Positions 44,654-52,747 are shown, counted from the first letter of the stretch. The stretch is DNA of 64,000 bases from Maribacter sp. (GCA_020629415.1 JAHDDL010000018.1:18539-82538), one strand, 5' to 3'. A program made the numbers and translations. Notes: generated by a model not told the origin, from the sequence alone.

Positions 44654-45914
44654 ACGTGTAGTTATTACAGGGTTAGGGGTATGTGCACCAAATGGTGTAG
44701 GTTTAACCGATTTCACAAATGCCTTGCTGGAAGGTAAAAGTGGGCTTCGGCATCAACCAATTTTAGAGCAGTTGGGTTTTGGTTGCCAAGTAGCTGGCGA
44801 GCCACTGGTAGCGGATAAAACTATAGATAACTATTTTACGCCACTTGAACGTAGAGGCTTAAATGCAACGGGAATTGTATATGGAGTAATTGCAGGTCTG
44901 GATGCCTGGAAAGATGCGGGGTTGGATAAGAACAATACGGATGAACCAAGCTGGGATCGGGGTATCATTTTTGGTACCGGAATTTTAGGTGTGGATAAGT
45001 TTAGGGAAGCCATACATTTAATAGATGATGGTAATGTACGTAGGCTTGGCAGTACCTCGGTAATACAAACTATGGCGAGTGGTATAAGTGCCTATTTAGG
45101 CGGAATACTAGGTTGTGGAAATCAAGTGACCACGAACTCCGCGGCATGTACTACAGGTACCGAAGGTATTATCATGGCGTACGAAAGAATTCGTCAAGGA
45201 AAGGCCGACATAATGTTAACGGGCAGTTGTAGTGATAGTGGTCCGTATGTGTGGGGCGGTTTTGATGCCATGCGTATTTTACCAAGAGGTTACAATAATA
45301 AGCCTACGGAGGCAAGCCGGCCTATGAGTGCCACAGCTGCGGGATTTGTTCCCGGCAGTGGAGCCGGGGCATTGGTTCTTGAGTCTTTGGAAAGCGCCCA
45401 AAAACGAGGTGCAAATATTTATGCAGAAGTATTGGGAGGGGAAATCAATAGTGGTGGGCAGATGGGAGAAGGGTCCATGACAGCTCCAAATAGTATGGCT
45501 GTGCAGCGCTGCATACGTAATGCCATTGCCAATTCAGGAATTGAAGCGGCGGATATTGATGTCATAAATGGTCATTTGACCGCAACCACTAAAGATGCCT
45601 TAGAAATAGAAAACTGGACCAAGGCTCTATCTAGGAAGCAAGATGATTTTCCTTACATAAATTCGTTTAAAGGTTCTGTAGGCCATTGTTTAGCGGCCGC
45701 AGGTAGTATAGAATGTGTGGCAACCGTTTTGCAATTTAAAGAACAAGTAGTCTTTAAAAATGTAAACTGTGATGAAATAAATCCTGAAATTTTAGCATTA
45801 GTTTCGGAAGCTAATATACCTCGGCAAACAATTAAGTATGCTCCTAAAGTAATTGCAAAAGCAAGTTTTGGATTTGGAGATGTTAATGCTTGTATTATTT
45901 TTAAAAAATACTAA
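44646..45914 (+). CDS. beta-ketoacyl-ACP synthase of the type III PKS cluster
   Basis: The condensing enzyme has the FabF-type triad: Cys168 in NSAACTTGTEG, His310 in NGHLTATTKDALE and His347 in SVGHCLAAAG, with Lys342 also present. The canonical HGT-S-T motif is changed to HLTAT, so the active-site loop differs from FabF. The length of 422 residues is normal. It probably elongates the acyl chain on the cluster ACP before transfer to the type III PKS. No chain-length-factor partner is present, so it is a single ketosynthase, not a type II heterodimer. Confidence 0.88.
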   Translation: MNRRVVITGLGVCAPNGVGLTDFTNALLEGKSGLRHQPILEQLGFGCQVAGEPLVADKTIDNYFTPLERRGLNATGIVYGVIAGLDAWKDAGLDKNNTDEPSWDRGIIFGTGILGVDKFREAIHLIDDGNVRRLGSTSVIQTMASGISAYLGGILGCGNQVTTNSAACTTGTEGIIMAYERIRQGKADIMLTGSCSDSGPYVWGGFDAMRILPRGYNNKPTEASRPMSATAAGFVPGSGAGALVLESLESAQKRGANIYAEVLGGEINSGGQMGEGSMTAPNSMAVQRCIRNAIANSGIEAADIDVINGHLTATTKDALEIENWTKALSRKQDDFPYINSFKGSVGHCLAAAGSIECVATVLQFKEQVVFKNVNCDEINPEILALVSEANIPRQTIKYAPKVIAKASFGFGDVNACIIFKKY

Positions 45915-45957
45915 CTATCAAAAACGTATACCAAAAGGTATTTTAAATGATTTTAAT

Positions 45958-46212
45958 ATGCTAAAAGAAGAAAAATATAAGAAATTAAAGGATATCGTAA
46001 AAATCTACTTACCCGAAGACGTAGCAGTCAAGGACATTGAGCAAAATAGTTACTTCATGAACGATTTAAATATTAACTCTGCAAATCTTGTAGATATCGT
46101 ACTTGATGTTGAGGATGCATTTGACATTCGTCTGGAAAATGAGGACATGGAAAAGATGCAAACGGTTAACGATGCAATGGCAATAATAGATGCCAAGCTG
46201 GCACAAGACTGA
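45958..46212 (+). CDS. dedicated acyl carrier protein with an atypical phosphopantetheine site
   Basis: This 84-residue acidic helical protein has FMNDLNINSANLVDIVLDVEDAFDI, in which Ser41 is the expected 4'-phosphopantetheine attachment residue. The canonical D-S-L around this Ser is replaced by N-S-A. The ATG at 45958 is chosen, since the frame upstream overlaps the ketosynthase gene. As the last gene of the cluster it should carry the acyl chain for the neighbouring ketosynthase, reductase and dehydratase. Confidence 0.85.
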   Translation: MLKEEKYKKLKDIVKIYLPEDVAVKDIEQNSYFMNDLNINSANLVDIVLDVEDAFDIRLENEDMEKMQTVNDAMAIIDAKLAQD

Positions 46213-46234
46213 TCAGTGTAAACTTTAAGAATTT

Positions 46235-47173
46235 TTATTCTTTGCCCTTAATCAAAACCGAAGCTAGAATTCCTGCAACCAAAGAAACAGAGATAACGGT
46301 CAGCGATACCCATTCAGGTAAATGAATGTAATGGGAGAATAACATTTTTAAACCTACAAAGGCAAGAATAACTACGAGGCTATAGTTGATATACTTAAAT
46401 TTTTCAAGCATTCTTGAAATTAAAAAGTACATAGATCGCAAACCTAGAATCGCTAAAATATTAGACGTAAAAACAATAAACGGGTCTGCGGTAATTGCTA
46501 AAATAGCCGGTATGCTGTCTAGGGCAAAAAGAATATCGGTAAGTTCTATAACAATAAGCGCTACAAAAAGGGGAGTGGCAGCATTGAGTCCCATTCTCTT
46601 TACAAAGAAATCATGACCGTGCATGGTTGTCGTAACCGGATATATTTTTTTAATCTGCTTAAAAACGAACGAGTCCTTTGGGTCAAAGTCATCATCGTCA
46701 CCCTTTAGCATATTAAAGGCCGTATATAATAAGAAGACACCAAACACATATATAATCCACTCAAATTTGGTAATTAGTGCAACTCCAAAGAAAATCATTA
46801 AAGCCCTAAAAACAATGGCTCCTAAAATTCCCCAAAATAGTACACGGTGTTGATATAAGGCGGGAATCTTAAAAGATGAAAATATTACTGCGATAACAAA
46901 TACATTGTCTACGCTAAGTGAAAGTTCAATAAGATACCCCGTTATATATTTTAAAACAGCGTCATTAGGAGTTAGTCCTGTTGGGTTTGCAATTATTCCG
47001 GCATCAAATACCCAATAGATTACACCACTAAAAGCAAAAGCAACAGTTACAAAAATAGCGGTCCAAATACCCGCTTCCTTAGATTTAATAACATGTTCAT
47101 CTTTATGAAAAACACCAAGATCCAAGGCAAGAAATATAAGAACAAAGGCTATAAAGACGATCCAAACTATCAT
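46235..47173 (-). CDS. TerC/Alx-family membrane protein
   Basis: Eight or so hydrophobic helices and the family motif ELSLSVDNVFVIAVIF, with a second conserved block IELTDILFALDSIPAILAI, define TerC/Alx proteins. The acidic residues within the helices (E, D) are typical of proposed manganese or metal export. The ATG at 47173 is chosen because a -7 box on the same strand (47199-47192) overlaps the upstream start at 47194. It converges on the PKS cluster, 22 bases from the ACP stop codon. Confidence 0.88.
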   Translation of the reverse strand: MIVWIVFIAFVLIFLALDLGVFHKDEHVIKSKEAGIWTAIFVTVAFAFSGVIYWVFDAGIIANPTGLTPNDAVLKYITGYLIELSLSVDNVFVIAVIFSSFKIPALYQHRVLFWGILGAIVFRALMIFFGVALITKFEWIIYVFGVFLLYTAFNMLKGDDDDFDPKDSFVFKQIKKIYPVTTTMHGHDFFVKRMGLNAATPLFVALIVIELTDILFALDSIPAILAITADPFIVFTSNILAILGLRSMYFLISRMLEKFKYINYSLVVILAFVGLKMLFSHYIHLPEWVSLTVISVSLVAGILASVLIKGKE

Positions 47174-47594
47174 ATGTAATTTTTGAAGGTGCAAAGGTAT
47201 TAAAATTTGACTTTAACTATTGTATTTATTTAAATTGTACAACTATTGAAAATCAAAATTTTATGTTTTCCTATTATTTTATAAAGATCACAGAGTATGT
47301 CCTATAAAATTACTTTTATCCTCTAAAAATTTAATTAAATAAATTAAGTCATTTCCTGGTGCTAGCACTGTTAAAATACAGAGAGAAGCAATGTTGAACA
47401 TCATTTGGTGTGAACTTTTTGTCAAAATTAAGTTCTTAAAAAACTGTAAATCAGTTAGTTTTAAATGTAGAAGTAGGGTGTTAAGCTTTTGTCGGATAAA
47501 CGACTTTTTTTAATCGATGAAGTGCAATTTTATTTTGAAATCAAGAGGAGTATAATTTTTTTGTTTTAAATTTAGGGTAGAACAAGTTATTAAA
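47174..47594. other. regulatory interval between terC-like gene and small secreted protein gene
   Basis: This interval has no coding frame worth calling. It holds the minus-strand -7 box at 47199-47192. On the plus strand it holds ATCGATGAAGTG at 47513-47524 (also present upstream of 15444) and GGGTAGAACA at 47575-47584 (also upstream of 48934). Confidence 0.4.
47192..47199 (-). promoter_or_regulatory. -7 promoter box of the TerC-like gene
   Basis: On the minus strand TACCTTTG followed by GCACC is a perfect TAnnTTTG element. The same TACCTTTGCACC occurs at 49967 before an FKBP gene. No TTG is seen at the expected upstream distance. Confidence 0.45.
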
Positions 47595-47936
47595 ATGAAA
47601 AAACTAACCATTTTTTGTGGTTTCTTGGTATGCCTTATTTTAGGTATTCAAGGGGCCTGGGCACAGGATTCTTTGCAGCTTGATGCAAGGGTAAAACAGC
47701 GAATGCTTTTAAATAAATTTGAAGCCGATTATGTGTTGACCGCTTCTGAAAGAGTAGCGTTAAAACAGAGTCGTTTGGCGCATCAATATCGTATGAAAGA
47801 AATTTTAGATTCTTTAGATATATCCGATGCAAGAAGAAAACGATTAATACGGGAACTAAAAGAAAATCCATTTTCAGAACGGGTACAGTCCGTAATTGCA
47901 AATCATACGGCTACTATAGATAGTTTGGATCAATAA
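47595..47936 (+). CDS. small exported protein with an LD-ISD-RRKRLI motif
   Basis: A signal peptide (FLVCLILGIQGAWAQ) is followed by about 90 helical residues. The segment ILDSLDISDARRKRLIREL closely resembles GLDTLNISDRKRQRMIKAF in the protein at 48934-49260, so the two are paralogs. Both genes share GGGTAGAACA shortly upstream. The family has no function known to me. The mature protein is small, charged and probably periplasmic. Confidence 0.7.
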   Translation: MKKLTIFCGFLVCLILGIQGAWAQDSLQLDARVKQRMLLNKFEADYVLTASERVALKQSRLAHQYRMKEILDSLDISDARRKRLIRELKENPFSERVQSVIANHTATIDSLDQ

Positions 47937-47937
47937 A

Positions 47938-47965
47938 AAAATGCAGTCTAATGAGACTGCATTTT
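47938..47965. terminator. bidirectional terminator between convergent genes
   Basis: AAAATGCAGTCT and AGACTGCATTTT are perfect 12-base arms around AATG. It starts right after the stop codon of the small secreted protein gene and overlaps the 3' end of the HPF gene. Confidence 0.85.
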
Positions 47966-48250
47966 AGCTTTTCTTCTTTCCAATTGTCTTTTTAGGTCTT
48001 CAATTGAGGAAGCTATTGCGGCCTCAAAACTATCTGAAGACGACTGGGCAAACAGGCGAGGACCTGGTGCACTTAAGCGTATATTACAAATCATTCCGGA
48101 ATCTGGTGAAGATGTATTTTCTTTTTTGAAAAAAACATCGGACCTGACGATGAAGTCATATTTATCCAGTAATTTTTCTAATTTCTCAGCAGCCATTATC
48201 TCTAATCGGTTGCTTGCTTTAACATCGTCGTACTCAAAATTGATATTCAT
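47948..48250 (-). CDS. short ribosome hibernation promoting factor (HPF/RaiA family)
   Basis: The 100-residue protein begins MNINFEYDDVKASNRLEIMAAEKLEKL and includes FFKKENT, NIRLSAPGPRLFAQSS and SFEAAIASSIEDLKRQLERRK, the beta-alpha-beta HPF core. It lacks the C-terminal dimerisation domain of long HPF, so it is the short form. It would bind the 30S decoding centre in stationary phase. It converges on the small secreted protein gene. Confidence 0.88.
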   Translation of the reverse strand: MNINFEYDDVKASNRLEIMAAEKLEKLLDKYDFIVRSDVFFKKENTSSPDSGMICNIRLSAPGPRLFAQSSSDSFEAAIASSIEDLKRQLERRKAKMQSH

Positions 48251-48482
48251 AGGCTAAAAATTTAATTTAAGGTACTCATTTCAACAACGTATTACAATTA
48301 AAAAATTCATAATATTTATTGCTCTAGAAGTTAAGATTCATTAACCCTTTTGTTTCTACAACGTTAGCTAAAATAGGTTTATTTTAAAGTAAAGTTAAAC
48401 TTACGCAAACGTGGTATAAATATAGTCCTATTTTCTTATCTTGAAGTAAAATTCCCACAATTTCATTTTTAACGTTACCGCT

Positions 48483-48815
48483 ATGGAAAATGTAAAGGAT
48501 AAATCTACATGTTTAGGAAAATTGGAACGGTGTAAAAATACCATTCAACATTTTAAAATTAGGGTAGATTCGTATTTATATGAACCTTCAACTGTGGCGT
48601 TGTTTGAAACCAAAGTATATTTAAAAAGTAAGATTTTAAAACTTTCCGAGGCAAACAGTAAATTGTTGGACTATTTGAAATCAACTAAGGAAATATTGCC
48701 AGAGCAATATAAAATGGTCAATTTTCATATTAGGGAAACTTCAGAGCTGGAGTTTGATTTTATGGAATATACCTTAAAATTCAGGAAACCTGTCAATTTA
48801 AGACCGCACGTTTAA
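48483..48815 (+). CDS. small helical protein of the SYLYEP family
   Basis: No named domain is recognised. The 110-residue protein is predicted to be mostly helical and cytoplasmic, with the block VDSYLYEPSTVALFETKVYLKSKI. The same pattern (MESYLYEPQTPSGFEKKQDLKTTI) occurs in the protein at 54121-54429, so these are paralogs. It starts at the ATG after ACGTTACCGCT. The gene stands alone on the plus strand; a stress or regulatory role would be a guess. Confidence 0.65.
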   Translation: MENVKDKSTCLGKLERCKNTIQHFKIRVDSYLYEPSTVALFETKVYLKSKILKLSEANSKLLDYLKSTKEILPEQYKMVNFHIRETSELEFDFMEYTLKFRKPVNLRPHV

Positions 48816-48933
48816 ATGCCTATTTCTTAGGTGATTGGTAAAAGCGATTATTATTTCCCTATATAGATCATGATTATGTCCTAGTTTAAAAAAAATGTTA
48901 CTAATTTAGGGGTAGAACATTAATGAATTTGAC

Positions 48934-49260
48934 ATGAAAATTTTTATGCGGCTAGCTTTTTGCTGTACATTTTTCTGTACGACACTGTTGTACTCACAAA
49001 CCAAAGATTCTACCACTACAAAATCAAATGAAGAAGACGAAGGTCCTGTAATGTTTCAATTTGAACCCAATTATGAAACTGCGGTAATGTTGCAAAGAGA
49101 AGCTTTGAAACAAAAGATTAAAGGTTTGGATACGTTAAACATATCCGATAGGAAGCGTCAACGTATGATAAAAGCATTTTATAAAGAATCTCGAAACCTG
49201 AATTTCAAGAAATCAGTGTTGGTAAATACTGAATTTGAAGAAGAGGACTATGAAGATTAA
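48934..49260 (+). CDS. small exported protein, paralog of the protein at 47595
   Basis: A signal peptide (MRLAFCCTFFCTTLLYSQ) precedes a short acidic region (NEEDEGPV), then LKQKIKGLDTLNISDRKRQRMIKAFYKES. The basic motif and the ISD before it match the protein at 47595-47936. An acidic C-terminal tail (EFEEEDYED) ends it. The upstream sequence contains GGGTAGAACA at 48910-48919. The family is unnamed; it is probably periplasmic. Confidence 0.65.
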   Translation: MKIFMRLAFCCTFFCTTLLYSQTKDSTTTKSNEEDEGPVMFQFEPNYETAVMLQREALKQKIKGLDTLNISDRKRQRMIKAFYKESRNLNFKKSVLVNTEFEEEDYED

Positions 49261-49316
49261 ATACTGTCTTTTGGCATAGATTTCGTGGTATATTGGGTGA
49301 ATAAACACAGTATATT

Positions 49317-49856
49317 ATGAGAGCTCCACTTCTTTTATTTTTTGCCCTATGTGTAATTTGTAGTTGCAAATCGTCAAAAACGATGATAAACGAATCACAT
49401 ACTATTCATGCGCTAGTTGCATCTAAAAGGATTGAATTTACGGCAAAATCTGCAAACCCTATGGTAACCCAAAGTTTAACGGCAATAGCTAACAGTGGCC
49501 TTATTGCTCCCGGTAATACGGTCTCAAGAATAGACCTGAATGGAAATGGTAATTTTTTAAGGATACACGGTGACAGCGTTACCGCTAATTTACCCTACTA
49601 CGGAGAACGGCAATTTGGTGGTGGTTACGGGGATGCATCTGGAATAGAGTTTGATGGACTTCCCGATAATTATGTTCAAGATTTTGATGCAATAAAGCAA
49701 AAGTATACCATTCGTTTTCAAATAAACGATTTATCTGATAATTATACGGTTTATATAGATATCTACCCTAATATGTCCGGTTTGGTTTCGGTTAATATGG
49801 CAAATCGTAATACCATTCAATATAACGGGCGTATTGGTACCATTGAAAAAAGGTAA
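49317..49856 (+). CDS. DUF4251 lipoprotein
   Basis: The lipoprotein signal is LFFALCVICSCKSSK. The following beta-rich domain has IEFTAKSANPMVTQS, FLRIHGDSVTANLPYYGERQFGGGYG and IQYNGRIGTI, the blocks of DUF4251, a Bacteroidota family of unknown role. The mature part is about 160 residues. It should sit on the outer membrane or in the periplasm. Confidence 0.85.
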   Translation: MRAPLLLFFALCVICSCKSSKTMINESHTIHALVASKRIEFTAKSANPMVTQSLTAIANSGLIAPGNTVSRIDLNGNGNFLRIHGDSVTANLPYYGERQFGGGYGDASGIEFDGLPDNYVQDFDAIKQKYTIRFQINDLSDNYTVYIDIYPNMSGLVSVNMANRNTIQYNGRIGTIEKR

Positions 49857-49966
49857 TATTCGCTTTACTATAAGTGATTTGGTTCGGTAATGTCTTTCTT
49901 AAGGTAAAGAACACCCCTAAAAGGGAAGGTTTTCTCATAATCTTCGTTATTCCCTATTGAGAACTA

Positions 49967-49974
49967 TACCTTTG
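49967..49974 (+). promoter_or_regulatory. -7 promoter box of the FKBP gene
   Basis: TACCTTTG followed by GCACC is a perfect TAnnTTTG element 43 bases before the ATG at 50010. The -33 region is not a clear TTG. Confidence 0.45.
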
Positions 49975-50009
49975 CACCTAAATAAAGTTAAATAGTAGAA
50001 TTTAATAGT

Positions 50010-50438
50010 ATGAGTAAAGTAAAAGCGGATAGTCAAGTAAAAGTTCATTATACAGGTAAATTGAGTAATGGTCAAACATTTGACAGTTCAATAGGTAGAG
50101 AACCATTAGATGTAAAATTAGGGCAAGGTAGTTTAATACCGGGATTTGAAAAAGGATTGCTTGATATGGAGGTTAATGAGAAGAAAACTATCGTTATTGC
50201 CAAAGAAGATGCATACGGTGAAAAGCAAAAAGAGCTTTTTCAAACGGTACAGAAATCGGATTTACCTGCAGATATGGAGCCAAAAGTTGATATGGCGTTA
50301 ATGGCAACCAACGCAGATGGTAGCGAAAGACAATTACGTGTTGCGGAAGTTAACGAAAATGATATTGTAGTAGATGCAAACCACCCATTAGCAGGTGAAG
50401 ATTTAACCTTTGAACTAGAATTGGTTGAAGTTCAATAA
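50010..50438 (+). CDS. FKBP-type peptidyl-prolyl isomerase, SlyD-like
   Basis: The core VKVHYTGKLSNGQTFDSSIGREPLDVKLGQGSLIPGFEKGLLDMEVNEKKTI is a standard FKBP with the inserted-flap arrangement of SlyD, here with key residues GKL, DSS and GSLIPG. There is no signal peptide, so it acts in the cytoplasm as a chaperone and isomerase. The His-rich metal-binding tail of E. coli SlyD is missing. A good terminator follows. Confidence 0.9.
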   Translation: MSKVKADSQVKVHYTGKLSNGQTFDSSIGREPLDVKLGQGSLIPGFEKGLLDMEVNEKKTIVIAKEDAYGEKQKELFQTVQKSDLPADMEPKVDMALMATNADGSERQLRVAEVNENDIVVDANHPLAGEDLTFELELVEVQ

Positions 50439-50459
50439 ATCGCATTAATTTATGATATG

Positions 50460-50486
50460 AAAAACCGCCTCTTTGGCGGTTTTTTT
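50460..50486 (+). terminator. terminator after the FKBP gene
   Basis: AAAACCGCC and GGCGGTTTT pair around a five-base loop and are followed by T residues. Confidence 0.85.
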
Positions 50487-50532
50487 GTTTCAGAGTCTAT
50501 CGAATTCATAGTGCTAAATAGTATATTTGAAG

Positions 50533-51039
50533 ATGCATTTAAGAATATTGATAGTACTTATTACGGCTTTACTTTTTATAGGTTGTAAAGAGGAGAAATC
50601 TAGGACGGTTAAAGTTGAGAAAATAGAACCTGCCAAAGATAAAGTAGCTACTTCAACTTATGAAGATTTAGAGGGTAACCCTATAGAATTAACCGATTAC
50701 AAGGGTAAACGCGTGTTAGTTAACTATTGGGCTACGTGGTGCAGACCATGTATTGAAGAAATGCCCGATATGGAAAAAGCCCAAACGCTTTTATTGAATG
50801 ACAACTATGTATTTTTGTTTGCATCTGATCAGTCTGTAGAGAAAATCAATAAGTTTAAGGAATCTCGCGGATTTAAATTAAATTTTATAAAGTTTAACGG
50901 AGTCTATGCAGAAGAGAATATAAGTGCCCTGCCCGCAACATTTATATATAACAAAATGGGGGAGCAGGTATTGCGTTTTGACGGCGGATTGAAATGGGAC
51001 AGTCCGGAAATGATCGAAAAACTTAGAGCGGTACAATAA
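50533..51039 (+). CDS. TlpA-like thioredoxin lipoprotein
   Basis: A lipoprotein signal (LITALLFIGCKEEK) anchors a thioredoxin fold with NYWATWCRPCIEEMPDM as the redox site (WCRPC) and the cis-Pro loop ALPATFIYN. The length is about 168 residues. The ATG at 50533 is preferred to a TTG two codons earlier. It overlaps the next gene by one base (TAATG), so the two are co-translated. A likely job is delivering reducing power to Cys residues of a periplasmic partner, perhaps the next gene product. Confidence 0.88.
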   Translation: MHLRILIVLITALLFIGCKEEKSRTVKVEKIEPAKDKVATSTYEDLEGNPIELTDYKGKRVLVNYWATWCRPCIEEMPDMEKAQTLLLNDNYVFLFASDQSVEKINKFKESRGFKLNFIKFNGVYAEENISALPATFIYNKMGEQVLRFDGGLKWDSPEMIEKLRAVQ

Positions 51040-52277
51040 TGCGGGCAACATCATTTTACTTTTTTATTTGTGTATTGTTCGGTTTGCTAATGGGTTGCAA
51101 GGAAGAATTTAAAACACCAAAGTCGGAAGCGCCTATAATTGTGGTAGAAAAAATGAAATCTCCGGCAGCGGCATCTAGTGCATTGCCACACCTAATGTCA
51201 AATAAAGATGTTGCTTTACTTTCATGGGTAGAAACTTCTAATGATACTTTGACCACCATGAGATATTCAGAATTGGTCGATGGCAAGTGGCAAAAACCAC
51301 AAAATATACTGAGTGGTACAGATTGGTTCGTGAACTGGGCAGACTACCCTATGATTACCGAGAATAATGGAAATTTATGGTCTCACATCTTAAAAAAATC
51401 AACTGAGGGCACCTATTCTTATGATGTAAAGATGAACATTAAGTTAAAAGGTACAACTAGTTGGAGAACAGATTTGTCATTACATAACGATAATACACCA
51501 ACTGAACATGGTTTTGTAAGTGTTGTGCCCTATAATAATAATTTTTTTGTGAACTGGCTTGATGGCAGAAATACGGAGGAAAATGAGAATGGTGAACGTG
51601 GGGCAATGACATTAAGGGCAGGAATTGTTTCTACTAGCGGAGAATTATTTGAAGAATATGAGCTTGACTCCAGGACTTGTGATTGCTGCCAGACCACTTC
51701 TGCGATTACGGATAACGGTCCGGTTGTACTATATCGTGATCGCTCGGAAAATGAAATACGTGACATAAGCATTGTGCGCCAAGTAAAAGGGGAGTGGACC
51801 AAACCTAAAGTTGTCTACGCAGATGAATGGAAAATTAAAGGATGTCCCGTAAATGGACCCAAGGTCGATGCTTTGGGTAATAATTTGGTAGTAGCTTGGT
51901 TTACGGGAGCTTCAAAAAAGCAAAAAGTGCAAATCGCTTTCTCTTCTGATGGAGGTGCAGAATTTACAGAACCAGTTATTGTTGCCATAGGTACAATTGT
52001 GGGGCGTGTAGATGTACTTTGGAAGAATGAAGATAATGCGATAGTCAGTTGGATGGAAGCCAATGACAAAACAGCTTTGTATAAAGCTATGGCCGTTCAT
52101 AAGAACGGTACTGTCTCTAAAAGTAGGTTGATTACCACAATGGCAGATTCCCGTAAGTCTGGTTTTCCCCAAATGGAAATGGTGGAAGAAACATTATATT
52201 TTGCATGGACAGAGCAAGAGGGAGCATTAACTCAGGTGCGTACTGCAAAAATGTCCGTAGACGCTTTTTATGATTAA
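51039..52277 (+). CDS. sialidase-like propeller lipoprotein with a CDCC motif
   Basis: A lipobox (FGLLMGCKEE) makes this a lipoprotein. The body reads as a beta-propeller with one Asp-box-like motif (SSDGGAEF, at about residue 302). The short motif RTCDCCQTTSA at about residue 213 carries three Cys in four positions plus another nearby, suggesting metal or redox chemistry. It is often called exo-alpha-sialidase by similarity, but no sialidase catalytic arrangement is evident. Its one-base overlap with the TlpA gene suggests that the thiol-oxidoreductase keeps this Cys cluster reduced. Confidence 0.75.
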   Translation: MRATSFYFFICVLFGLLMGCKEEFKTPKSEAPIIVVEKMKSPAAASSALPHLMSNKDVALLSWVETSNDTLTTMRYSELVDGKWQKPQNILSGTDWFVNWADYPMITENNGNLWSHILKKSTEGTYSYDVKMNIKLKGTTSWRTDLSLHNDNTPTEHGFVSVVPYNNNFFVNWLDGRNTEENENGERGAMTLRAGIVSTSGELFEEYELDSRTCDCCQTTSAITDNGPVVLYRDRSENEIRDISIVRQVKGEWTKPKVVYADEWKIKGCPVNGPKVDALGNNLVVAWFTGASKKQKVQIAFSSDGGAEFTEPVIVAIGTIVGRVDVLWKNEDNAIVSWMEANDKTALYKAMAVHKNGTVSKSRLITTMADSRKSGFPQMEMVEETLYFAWTEQEGALTQVRTAKMSVDAFYD

Positions 52278-52747
52278 TTGACAGATATTAATTCAATGTC
52301 AAAAACCAATACAGATCCACCTGGTATTCCATTAAAATCAAAACTACCGTAGCCTAAATGAGCGGGTATTAATAGAACGCCACTGCCACCTTCGTTAAAT
52401 AATTGAATACCTTCTGTCCATCCGGCAATAACTTTGGAAAGATCAGTAGTAAAGCCAGCATTGTTTTGATCAAAAACGGAACCGTCCAAGAAATAGCCTC
52501 TGTAGGCAACGGTAACATTTGCGGAAGCCGAAGATGGTTTTGGACCATCACCTAAATTTTCAATAATATAATGTAGACCTGACGCTGTAGTTTCAGAATC
52601 CAGTTCATTGGCGGTCAAGTAATCATTAATTTGCTTTTCATTGATTTCAGTATAATCAACAGGTTCAACCGTTATTGCATCATTATCATCAGAGGATAGA
52701 CAAGAAACCATTGTAGTTGCAGCAAAGAATAGTAAAAAGTATTTCAT
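52274..52747 (-). CDS. FKBP-type peptidyl-prolyl isomerase lipoprotein
   Basis: The signal FFAATTMVSCLSSDD anchors an FKBP fold with VAYRGYFLDGSVFDQN, KVIAGWTEGIQLFNEGGSGVLLIPAHLGYGS and GGSVLVFDIELISVN. It should assist folding of exported proteins in the periplasm. The ATG at 52747 is used because it opens on the signal; an earlier in-frame start at 52819 adds a hydrophilic stretch. Its stop overlaps the previous gene's end by four bases on the opposite strand. Confidence 0.88.
   Translation of the reverse strand: MKYFLLFFAATTMVSCLSSDDNDAITVEPVDYTEINEKQINDYLTANELDSETTASGLHYIIENLGDGPKPSSASANVTVAYRGYFLDGSVFDQNNAGFTTDLSKVIAGWTEGIQLFNEGGSGVLLIPAHLGYGSFDFNGIPGGSVLVFDIELISVN

Noticed and set aside
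40483..46212. Flexirubin/dialkylresorcinol or aryl polyene cluster
   Set aside because: No DarA/DarB-type ketosynthase pair, no tyrosine ammonia-lyase and no chain-length-factor partner are seen; the type III PKS is the central condensing enzyme.
46227..46242. Terminator between the ACP gene and the TerC-like gene
   Set aside because: AAGAAT/ATTCTT is only six A/T-rich pairs with no T-run on either side, too weak to support.
51039..52277. True exo-alpha-sialidase
   Set aside because: Only one Asp-box-like motif is visible and no arginine triad arrangement could be identified; the Cys cluster is not a sialidase feature.
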